Shown: positions 1 to 5,762 of the stretch, piece by piece
Layout: the number at the start of each line of letters is the position of its first letter
How positions within the stretch are numbered: the first letter of the stretch is position 1
Assembly (NCBI GenBank): GCA_003218525.1
Contig: QHNU01000070.1
Coordinates: forward strand, 1-17,111
From: Verrucomicrobiota bacterium
Lineage (GTDB): Bacteria; Verrucomicrobiota; Verrucomicrobiia; Chthoniobacterales; UBA10450
DNA: 17,111 nt
Direction of reading: 5' to 3'
The notes under the pieces: model-generated
Told to the model about the DNA's origin: nothing
What the model saw: only the letters and a program-made list of their open reading frames with translations
Databases searched by the model: none
Translations under genes and position numbers: made by a program

Positions 1-18
1 ATAGGCTGCGGCGCCACT

Positions 19-516
19 ATGCGTTGTCCGAAGTGTGGGTCGCGGGACGACAAAGTTATCGATTCGCGCCAGTCTCGAGAAGGTCTCAGCATTCGTCGCC
101 GCCGGGAATGCCTGAAATGCGCCTATCGCTACACCACTTACGAAGAAATCGAGCGCACCGACTTGCGGGTGATCAAGCGCGATCGATCCCACGAGCCCTT
201 TGACCGGCGCAAACTGGTAAGCAGTCTGGCCAAGGCCTTCGAGAAACGGTCGATCAGCCTGGTCGTTCTCGAGCAGGCTGTGGACGATATTATTCATGAA
301 ATAGAAACGGCCGGCCGCGAAGTCACCTCGACACAAATTGGGACACACGTGATGGCAAAATTGCGCGACATCGATGAAGTGGCGTATTTGCGTTATGCGT
401 CCGTCCATCGCCGTTTTCAGCAGGCCGACGAATTTGTCGATGCCATTGAAGCTCTTGGCCGGCGGGTCAAAACGAGCGCACAACAGCGCGAACTTTTTCC
501 GACGGAGAAACGCTAA
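19..516 (+). CDS. nrdR: NrdR, ribonucleotide reductase repressor
   Basis: NrdR is the ATP/dATP-sensing repressor of ribonucleotide reductase genes; it binds NrdR boxes in their promoters. The 165-residue protein has the full family layout: a zinc ribbon with Cys3, Cys6, Cys31 and Cys34 (MRCPKC, then CLKC), a basic stretch IRRRREC, and an ATP-cone from about residue 50 to 140 ending in the typical DEVAYLRYASVHRRF. Length is normal for the family. The start is fixed because the zinc ribbon must begin at MRCPKC. No Shine-Dalgarno sequence is visible in the 18 bases available upstream. The stop overlaps the next start by one base, so the two genes are translationally coupled. No reductase gene is in view, so its regulon members lie elsewhere. 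Confidence 0.97.
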   Translation: MRCPKCGSRDDKVIDSRQSREGLSIRRRRECLKCAYRYTTYEEIERTDLRVIKRDRSHEPFDRRKLVSSLAKAFEKRSISLVVLEQAVDDIIHEIETAGREVTSTQIGTHVMAKLRDIDEVAYLRYASVHRRFQQADEFVDAIEALGRRVKTSAQQRELFPTEKR

Positions 517-1073
517 TGGTCGCTTTCAAAGAGGAGTTTCCATATTTACGGGCGGAATCGGGCCAACTTTTTGAATTTGACCGTGGTTGGCTGCGCGATG
601 CCATCACTCGCGCAGCTACCGAAGCCGGATATCCCAAATGGTGGCTGACCGATCATGTGACAGAAAGCATTGCTTTTTACCTGCGGCTTCGAAATGACGA
701 GAATTTCGTCGCTTTCAATCAATTTTCCCAAACCGTGCGCTACGTCTTAAAAGTAGTCGGTTACCAGGAAATCGTGCCCCACTTCACGCCAAGTCCGCCG
801 CCGGTGTCCCTTTCCCTTTTTGAAATTGCACACACCGCTGGCACCGGGTACGAGCTGGCCTTTTTCGAAATGCTTTCACGGCGTTTGGAATTGTTGTTGC
901 AAACGCGAGTGAGCTCGGTCCAACTCGTCGCTCTCAATGCTTGCGTAAAGCAGCTGCGCGGCACCCGCGTCTGGTCGCGCGCTTGTGACGCATTAAGAGG
1001 CGAAATAGTTTGCTTCATCCGCGAGAAACTTTCTCAGAGCGATTTGCCCGAGCTAAATTGCTCGATGCGATAA
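516..1073 (+). CDS. Unknown protein coupled to nrdR, possible diverged ATP-cone-like domain
   Basis: I do not recognise this 185-residue protein by name. It has no signal peptide or membrane segment and looks soluble and helical. Residues about 18-90 follow the spacing of an ATP-cone: a basic/aromatic start (FEFDRGWLRDAI), a middle helix (LTDHVTESIAFYL) and a closing segment (VLKVVGYQEIVPHF), which line up with FDRRKLVSSL, LEQAVDDIIHEI and KLRDIDEVAYLRYASV in NrdR just upstream. The rest (about 95-185) is helical, with no motif I know. Its ATG shares one base with the nrdR stop, and a GGAG lies about 9 bases upstream, inside nrdR. This supports expression with nrdR. The ATP-cone reading is inference by eye and needs a profile search; a lineage-specific unknown is the alternative. 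Confidence 0.85.
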   Translation: MVAFKEEFPYLRAESGQLFEFDRGWLRDAITRAATEAGYPKWWLTDHVTESIAFYLRLRNDENFVAFNQFSQTVRYVLKVVGYQEIVPHFTPSPPPVSLSLFEIAHTAGTGYELAFFEMLSRRLELLLQTRVSSVQLVALNACVKQLRGTRVWSRACDALRGEIVCFIREKLSQSDLPELNCSMR

Positions 1074-1074
1074 C

Positions 1075-1410
1075 ATGACCATCTTCGAGAAAATCATTGC
1101 GCGACAAATTCCGGCCGAGATCGTATTGGAGAATGAGAAGGTCCTCGCATTCAGAGACGTCAACCCGCAGGCGCCCGTCCATGTATTGATTGTGCCAAAG
1201 CGCGTCATTCCTCGGCTGGCCGATGCGAGCCCAAACGATCGCGAGTTGCTCGGCGAATTGCTGCTCGCCGCGGGCGAAGTTGCAAAAAAATTTGGCTTAA
1301 AAACGGGCTTTCGTGTCGTCATTAACAGCGGACCCGATGCCGGCGAAAGCGTCCCACATCTGCACGTTCATCTCCTCGGACAACGTCAGATGAGTTGGCC
1401 GCCCGGCTAG
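1075..1410 (+). CDS. HIT-family (HINT-like) nucleoside phosphoramidase
   Basis: A HIT-family nucleotide hydrolase of the HINT branch, which cleaves purine nucleoside phosphoramidates such as AMP-lysine; cytoplasmic. At 111 residues it has the typical length of a single-domain bacterial HINT protein. The diagnostic histidine triad HLHVHLL is at His95, His97 and His99, preceded by NSGPDAGESVPHLHVH, a near-consensus HINT signature. The N-terminus (TIFEKIIARQIPAEIVLEN, then DVNPQAPVHVLIVPK) also matches the family. The start follows the upstream stop by one base, so it is the third gene of the nrdR operon. Its exact substrate cannot be read from sequence. Confidence 0.95.
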   Translation: MTIFEKIIARQIPAEIVLENEKVLAFRDVNPQAPVHVLIVPKRVIPRLADASPNDRELLGELLLAAGEVAKKFGLKTGFRVVINSGPDAGESVPHLHVHLLGQRQMSWPPG

Positions 1411-1411
1411 C

Positions 1412-1984
1412 TTATTCTCGGACGATTACCGGCGTATCTTCCGTCGCATTTTCGTAGAAATGCCTCGCCATTCGCGCAGGCAATCGAATGCAACCGTGCG
1501 ACGCCCGGAAGCGTGGTACGTAGCCCGCATGCATCCCGTAGCCGCCATTAAACCGGAGGAAGTATGGCATTCGCGCGCCATCAAAATGCGTTCCCGCGGG
1601 TTGCGAATCTTTTCGCACATCAATATTCGATTTTATAACATCACCCGCCGGGTTCACATAATCGCCGAATTCACTCGAGACATGATTCTTGTCCTTCTCA
1701 ATTACGTGATAATGCCCGGGCGGGGTATCGAAACCTCGTTTGCCCGTGGAAACAGTGCTGGTTCCAACAACCCGTTTGCCTTTATAGAAATAGGCGCGCT
1801 GTTCGGAAACCTGGACCACAATTTTCGGTCGACCCGAAACGTGGTCACCACGCCAATAACCGCCAGCCGTCGTCCCGCCGGGTAAAAAGCCTCCAAATCG
1901 CTGTTCCGCCAGCTCTTCGCAACTCGCAAGCGCCAGGGCGGCGGCGATGGCCAAAAATACTCGGCAGCGGCTGAAGATTTTCAT
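1412..1984 (-). CDS. L,D-transpeptidase (YkuD domain) lipoprotein
   Basis: A periplasmic L,D-transpeptidase that would make 3-3 cross-links in peptidoglycan or attach proteins to it. The frame is open further upstream to 2236, but the start at 1984 is chosen because it places a lipoprotein signal peptide at the N-terminus: MKIFSRC, a hydrophobic stretch, then LALASC with lipobox Cys22. The upstream extension also runs over the 3-hydroxyanthranilate dioxygenase N-terminus. The YkuD catalytic domain covers about residues 50-190, with the HAGY motif (His152) and the catalytic SHGCIRLP signature (His163, Cys165). The 190 residues suit a compact family member with only a short linker after the lipid anchor. 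It converges on the HIT gene with one base between the stop codons. Confidence 0.93.
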   Translation of the reverse strand: MKIFSRCRVFLAIAAALALASCEELAEQRFGGFLPGGTTAGGYWRGDHVSGRPKIVVQVSEQRAYFYKGKRVVGTSTVSTGKRGFDTPPGHYHVIEKDKNHVSSEFGDYVNPAGDVIKSNIDVRKDSQPAGTHFDGARMPYFLRFNGGYGMHAGYVPRFRASHGCIRLPARMARHFYENATEDTPVIVRE

Positions 1985-2177
1985 CGCTCTGTTGAAGTGG
2001 GCTGGCATGGGACAAGGAAGTAAGCATTTTCGGAACCCGAAGGCCCAATCATTTTGCGGGCCTGCTTTGACTGGTTGACGCTGCCCGAGGACGGAAATAC
2101 GGTGCGTCATCGCAAATCTTACAGCTTCCAAACCAAAATCGTCAGGAACCGGCGCCGCGGCCGCTGTCCAACCACCG

Positions 2178-2705
2178 ATTAATCTAAACAGTTGGATTGA
2201 AGAAAATCGGCACCTCTTCAAGCCGCCGGTGAGCAATCAATACCTTTATGACGGTCGTGATTTTTTTGTCATGGTGATCGCCGGTCCAAACGCGCGCAAC
2301 GATTTTCATCTTGTCGATTCGGAGGAGTATTTCTATCAGCTCAAAGGCGACATCAAGGTACGCGTCCGGGAGGGGGACGAGATCGTGGATCACATTGTCC
2401 ACGAGGGCGAAACCTTCTTCATCCCGCGTAACGTCCCGCACTCGCCCCAGCGGCCACCAGATACCATTGGAGTGGTAGTCGAGCGCCGCCGCCCACCGGG
2501 AGAGAAGGAGCATGTTATCTTCTACTGCGAGAACTGTGGGGCGTTGGTCGAGGATATCCATTTCGACTGCGCCGATATCGTTCAGCATTTTAGCCAGGCT
2601 ATGCTCGAGTTCTGGAATGATGATGCGCGGCGCACCTGCAAAAACTGCGGTAAGAAGATCGAAAAACCCGAACCCGTAAGATCCCTCCAGGAATTACATC
2701 GTTAA
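2178..2705 (+). CDS. nbaC: 3-hydroxyanthranilate 3,4-dioxygenase, start codon unresolved
   Basis: Cupin iron(II) dioxygenase that opens the ring of 3-hydroxyanthranilate to give 2-amino-3-carboxymuconate semialdehyde in the kynurenine pathway. The active-site residues expected for the family are visible: Arg and His in GPNARNDFH, Glu in DSEEYFYQLKGD, His and Arg in PHSPQR, and VVER. The C-terminus carries the bacterial rubredoxin-like second metal site, CENC then CKNC. The first usual start codon is the GTG at 2229. However, the same frame just upstream encodes INLNSWIEENRHLFKPPV, the conserved N-terminus of this family, so 2229 is an internal valine. The frame is open back to the stop at 2076-2078 but contains no ATG, GTG, TTG or CTG. 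The coordinate given is an ATT (2178) at the edge of the conserved part and is provisional. The product of this enzyme is the substrate of the next gene. The symbol is a bacterial name for this enzyme. Confidence 0.9.
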   Translation: MNLNSWIEENRHLFKPPVSNQYLYDGRDFFVMVIAGPNARNDFHLVDSEEYFYQLKGDIKVRVREGDEIVDHIVHEGETFFIPRNVPHSPQRPPDTIGVVVERRRPPGEKEHVIFYCENCGALVEDIHFDCADIVQHFSQAMLEFWNDDARRTCKNCGKKIEKPEPVRSLQELHR

Positions 2706-2730
2706 AAGGGTTAGAATGTTTCAAGGGGTA
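2701..2730 (+). repeat. 30-bp element, copy A, before the ACMS decarboxylase gene
   Basis: Thirty bases that begin in the last codon of the upstream dioxygenase gene and match the minus-strand segment 4786-4757 at 26 of 30 positions. It contains three GTTNNAA heptamers (GTTAAAA, GTTAGAA, GTTTCAA) and ends in CAAGGGGTA. In both copies the orientation follows transcription of the tryptophan catabolic genes. Its function is unknown; it may be a regulatory site or a member of an intergenic repeat family. Confidence 0.7.
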
Positions 2731-2826
2731 TAGTGCGATCATTCGACGCTGCAACGCTCACTGGATTTGTCATCCTGTAACCTCGCAACTTTGTAATAGT
2801 AAGCGCGTAGTCTTATCACGCCGCGC

Positions 2827-3882
2827 ATGAAGATCGACCTGCACACCCATGTCCTTCCCCGAGATTGGCCCGACTTGGAGGCAAAATATGGCTATAGCGG
2901 ATTTGTTAGGCTCGACCATTACAAGCCGTGTTGTGCGCGCATGATGGTTGGCAACCGCGTCTTTCGCGAAATCACCGACAACACCTGGGACCCAAAACAG
3001 CGCATCGAGGAATGCGATCGCGCCGGTGTTTCGATGCAAGTGCTCTCGACCGTGCCGGTGATGTTCAGCTATTGGGCGAAGCCGGCCGACGGTCTCGATC
3101 TCTCGCGTCGTCTCAATGATCACATCGCTGAAATTGTTCGCGGTCATCCAAAGAGATTCGCTGGCCTGGCGACGATCCCGTTGCAAGATCCGGATCTGGC
3201 GGCAAGCGAACTGGAGCGTTGCATTTGTGATCTAGGCCTGCGCGGCGCGCAAATCGGCACCCATGTTGATGCAAGCCCGCTTACCGGCCGAGTCGATACT
3301 ATAAATTTGGACAATGCGTCCCTTCAATCTGTCTGGAGTGCGGCAGAACAGCTTGACGCGGCGATTTTTGTTCATCCATGGGATATGCTCGGTAAGGAGC
3401 GCATGCCGGACTATTGGCTGCCGTGGCTGGTTGGCATGCCGGCCGAGACATCGCTGGCGATCTGTTCGATGATGTTCGGCGGCGTGTTCGACCGTTTCCC
3501 ATCGATGCGCGTCGCTTTCGCTCACGGCGGCGGCGCGTTCCCGTTTACGATTGGCCGAATTGAACACGCGTTTCATGTCCGACCTGATCTCTGCGCGATG
3601 GAGAACAAGGCCAACCCACGAAACTATCTGGCCCATCAAGGCACTCCGGCGCGCTTCTACGTTGACTCACTTGTCCACGATCCCGACGCATTGAAATTGC
3701 TTCTCAAGCTATTCGGGACGCATCGGGTCGCCTTCGGATCGGACTATCCATTCCCTCTTGGCGAAGCGCATCCGGGCAAGCTGATCGAATCGATGAAAGA
3801 GATTTCTGCAAAAGAGAGGGCGCAATTGCTGTCCGGAACTGCGCGCGAATTTCTTAGGCTTAGAGGCAGGGCGACTGACTGA
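2827..3882 (+). CDS. nbaD: Aminocarboxymuconate-semialdehyde decarboxylase (ACMSD)
   Basis: Zinc amidohydrolase-superfamily decarboxylase that removes CO2 from 2-amino-3-carboxymuconate semialdehyde to give 2-aminomuconate semialdehyde. This diverts the intermediate away from quinolinate and NAD toward complete catabolism. The 351 residues match characterised ACMSD over the whole length: DLHTHVLP (His6, His8) as metal ligands, STVPVMFSYWAKP, QIGTHV, FVHPWDM (His183), YWLPWLVGMPAET, FAHGGGAFPF (His233), and GSDYPFPLGE (Asp306). It follows 3-hydroxyanthranilate dioxygenase after a 121-base gap that holds the 30-bp element, so its transcription may be partly independent. No clear Shine-Dalgarno precedes the ATG. 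The aminomuconate semialdehyde dehydrogenase expected next in the pathway is not in the window. The symbol follows the bacterial nitrobenzoate-pathway name. Confidence 0.96.
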   Translation: MKIDLHTHVLPRDWPDLEAKYGYSGFVRLDHYKPCCARMMVGNRVFREITDNTWDPKQRIEECDRAGVSMQVLSTVPVMFSYWAKPADGLDLSRRLNDHIAEIVRGHPKRFAGLATIPLQDPDLAASELERCICDLGLRGAQIGTHVDASPLTGRVDTINLDNASLQSVWSAAEQLDAAIFVHPWDMLGKERMPDYWLPWLVGMPAETSLAICSMMFGGVFDRFPSMRVAFAHGGGAFPFTIGRIEHAFHVRPDLCAMENKANPRNYLAHQGTPARFYVDSLVHDPDALKLLLKLFGTHRVAFGSDYPFPLGEAHPGKLIESMKEISAKERAQLLSGTAREFLRLRGRATD

Positions 3883-3927
3883 CCGGTTTAACTTCGCTCA
3901 GGCGCAGGCTTTTAATCGCTCACTGCT

Positions 3928-3948
3928 GTTATGTTGAGCGAACATAAC
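3928..3948. repeat. Inverted repeat in the convergent gap
   Basis: Perfect 8-bp arms GTTATGTT and AACATAAC around a 5-base loop GAGCG, between the convergent ends of the decarboxylase and formamidase genes. A second pairing, CGCTCA (3917-3922) with TGAGCG (3935-3940), would compete with it. Neither strand has a T-run after the stem, so it is not a clear intrinsic terminator. A 10-bp palindrome GAGATATCTC follows at 3964-3973. Confidence 0.6.
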
Positions 3949-4002
3949 CATCCGGCTCGGACCGAGATATCTCTCGCCATTTGCTGCCGTTTTTCACTCT
4001 GA

Positions 4003-4692
4003 TCACTTATCACTCTTAATCGTCCTGAGGACGGCTCTTACCGGACTTGCGTCGAATCCGACCAATGGCAACGGCAGCGCAATTAATTCGTAGGTTCCCT
4101 CCGGCACGTCCTTTAATACCAACCCTTCCAGGATCGCCATATCGTGTCGCAGCACCGCCTTGTGCGCCGGTAAATCTTTCGAGTCAGGGAGATCAATGCT
4201 CGGTGTATCGATTCCCACCGTAATCACCCCCCGATCATGTAGAAAATCAATTAGCTCCGCTGAGAGTGCCGCGAAATCGCTGCTCCATTTCTGTGAACTG
4301 GGATATGTGCCGGTCGCGAACAAAACGCGCGATGTAAAGTCGATCGGTCCTACCGCAGGCGATTCTAGGCTGACCACGGCAGCGTCGAAGACTCGCCCTG
4401 CCACGTCCAAAAACATCTTCGTGGTGATGCGTGTTGCGCGCGCAGTGTCGATTCGGATCACCTGACACGAACCGAGATAATAATCGAGTGCGCGCTCATG
4501 GATCGCCGGTGCGTTTTTTGCATAATGATTCGGTCCATCAGCGTGCGCGCCCAAATGGGCGGTCGCGCGCAGCGTCGATAAGGTAATGTTGTCGCCGCGG
4601 CTGATGTCCAACAATACCTCGCGGCTCGGCGGCGTATCACCTGGCCAGACCGCCAGCGTCGGCGTAATCGGCGGTGTGATGTCGTAGAGCAT
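4003..4692 (-). CDS. kynB: Kynurenine formamidase (KynB-type cyclase family)
   Basis: Metal-dependent arylformamidase that hydrolyses N-formylkynurenine, the product of tryptophan 2,3-dioxygenase, to kynurenine. The 229-residue protein shows the bacterial KynB pattern: WPGDTP near the N-terminus, the metal site HLGAHAD (His46, His50, Asp52), the likely catalytic His56 in PNHY, and a C-terminal His-x11-Glu pair in AHKAVLRHDMAILEG. The spacing of these residues equals that of characterised KynB. The ATG start is firm, since a stop lies in frame only 9-11 bases upstream. No Shine-Dalgarno precedes it; instead the upstream 120 bases are rich in inverted and direct repeats. It lies downstream of the dioxygenase gene on the same strand, so an operon is possible, but the 121-base gap also allows a separate promoter. 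Confidence 0.96.
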   Translation of the reverse strand: MLYDITPPITPTLAVWPGDTPPSREVLLDISRGDNITLSTLRATAHLGAHADGPNHYAKNAPAIHERALDYYLGSCQVIRIDTARATRITTKMFLDVAGRVFDAAVVSLESPAVGPIDFTSRVLFATGTYPSSQKWSSDFAALSAELIDFLHDRGVITVGIDTPSIDLPDSKDLPAHKAVLRHDMAILEGLVLKDVPEGTYELIALPLPLVGFDASPVRAVLRTIKSDK

Positions 4693-4693
4693 G

Positions 4694-4744
4694 TTGAAAC
4701 GTTACATTGTTACATGGTGGTGAATCCACCATTCACCGTTTCAA
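4694..4744. repeat. Nested, mutually exclusive inverted repeats upstream of kynB
   Basis: Outer arms TTGAAACG (4694-4701) and CGTTTCAA (4737-4744) enclose two hairpins that share bases: ATGGTGG/CCACCAT (4714-4720 with 4726-4732) and GGTGAAT/ATTCACC (4719-4725 with 4731-4737), both perfect 7-bp stems with 5-base loops. The block ends two bases before the kynB start codon, so it would lie in the leader of a transcript coming from the dioxygenase gene. GTTACA occurs twice inside the arm (4701, 4709) and its complement TGTAAC twice further out (4764, 4772), again 8 bases apart. Confidence 0.6.
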
Positions 4745-4756
4745 GACTATGGCGCG

Positions 4757-4786
4757 TACCCCTTGTAACGTTGTAACTCTTTTAAC
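4757..4786 (-). repeat. 30-bp element, copy B, before kynB
   Basis: Minus-strand counterpart of the element at 2701-2730, with 26 of 30 bases the same. It begins 27 bases after the tryptophan dioxygenase stop and ends 64 bases before the kynB start. It has heptamers GTTAAAA, GTTACAA, GTTACAA and the same CAAGGGGTA end. A further GTTAAAT (4793-4787) and GTTTCAA (4700-4694) on this strand suggest a wider family of GTTNNAA repeats here. Confidence 0.7.
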
Positions 4787-4813
4787 ATTTAACCTCGGCG
4801 TTGTGCGCCGCGC

Positions 4814-5599
4814 TCACATTTCATGCCTAATCGCCCATAGGTCGGGAAAGATCGGCTTGAACAGCGATTCCTTTAGAAACGGCACACCGGGCGATCCGCC
4901 CGTCCCTTTCTTTGCCCCGATGGTTCGTTCGACCAGTTTGATGTGACGATAACGCCACTCCTGTAACCCTTCGTCGAAGTCAGTCATCAGTTCGAAAAGG
5001 ATCGACACTTCGGGCGAGCTCTTGTAGAGACTTAGGATTTCCTTTTGCACCTGCTCGTTAGCAATGTTCGCCTGCGACAGATCGCGATTCTTCAGCTCCG
5101 CCGGAATCTGCGCCCCGCGCACGGCGAGGAAATCGTAAAAATGATCGATGACGGTTCGCTCGGTCAACCGCTGCTCCAGCCGGTCGTAGCCCGGAAAATC
5201 CGGCCGGGCATACTTGAGCGTTGAGTCGCGTTTGTATCCGAGCACGAACTCCAGTTCGCGGAACTGAATTGATTGAAATCCAGACGCGGTTTCAAGCCGA
5301 TCACGGAAGCTCGAGAACGAGGCTGGCGTCATGGTCTCGAGGATATCCACTTGGGCAACGAGCACTTTCATGATAGTGCGCGTGCGCTTGAAAGAATGGA
5401 TCGCACTGAAAAGATCGCCGGCCGAGAAAGCGCTCTTTATTTTTTCGAATTCGTGCAACAGCTGCTTGAACCAGAGCTCGTAGGTCTGATGGATGATAAT
5501 AAACAGCATCTCGTCGTGCTCCGGCGGGCTTGAGCGCGGTTGTTGCAGTGTGAGCAACTTCTCTAGGTCGAGATAGTTCGCATAAGTCAGCGGCGGCAT
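4814..5599 (-). CDS. kynA: Tryptophan 2,3-dioxygenase
   Basis: Heme dioxygenase that opens the indole ring of L-tryptophan to N-formylkynurenine, the first and committing step of the kynurenine pathway. Family signatures run along the protein: LTYANYLDLEKLLTLQ, HDEMLFIIIHQTYELWFKQ with the active-site His37, SGFQSIQFRELEF with the substrate-carboxylate Arg114, EWRYRHIKLVER with the proximal heme ligand His219, and the C-terminal GTGGSPG loop. The frame extends upstream to a TTG at 5662 and an ATG at 5614. I chose 5599 (261 residues) because it has a GGAG at 5612-5609, nine bases upstream, and begins just before the conserved LTYANY. The next enzyme, formamidase, follows on the same strand. 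The Rieske oxygenase gene lies 5' on the same strand. Confidence 0.96.
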   Translation of the reverse strand: MPPLTYANYLDLEKLLTLQQPRSSPPEHDEMLFIIIHQTYELWFKQLLHEFEKIKSAFSAGDLFSAIHSFKRTRTIMKVLVAQVDILETMTPASFSSFRDRLETASGFQSIQFRELEFVLGYKRDSTLKYARPDFPGYDRLEQRLTERTVIDHFYDFLAVRGAQIPAELKNRDLSQANIANEQVQKEILSLYKSSPEVSILFELMTDFDEGLQEWRYRHIKLVERTIGAKKGTGGSPGVPFLKESLFKPIFPDLWAIRHEM

Positions 5600-5762
5600 G
5601 TGGCAAGACTCCATGTCGCCCGCGCACGCGTCAATGCAGATTGAATGAGGCGAATCCGGCAACCACCATAGGGTGTGAGCCCGCTAACAGTAGCATGTTG
5701 ACGGCCCATTCTCCGCGGTTTTCCACTAACCACAGATCTTTTCCTGGCGTCCTGCTTCCTGA

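Noticed and set aside
2102..2182. GTG at 2102 with a GGA upstream as start of the 3-hydroxyanthranilate dioxygenase.
   Set aside because: It is in another frame, ends at a TAA (2180-2182), and its peptide does not resemble the family; it would require a frameshift with no visible slippery site.
1985..2236. Longer L,D-transpeptidase reading frame starting at 2236.
   Set aside because: The extra 84 residues precede a clear lipoprotein signal peptide starting at 1984 and overlap the opposite-strand dioxygenase N-terminus.
2767..2797. Promoter for the ACMS decarboxylase: TTGTCA (2767-2772) and TGTAAT (2792-2797).
   Set aside because: The 19-base spacing is too long and the -10 weak; it could be chance.
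5631..5696. A 21-codon leader peptide upstream of the tryptophan dioxygenase, a possible attenuator.
   Set aside because: It has no tryptophan codon, no clear ribosome binding site, and overlaps possible longer starts of the dioxygenase.
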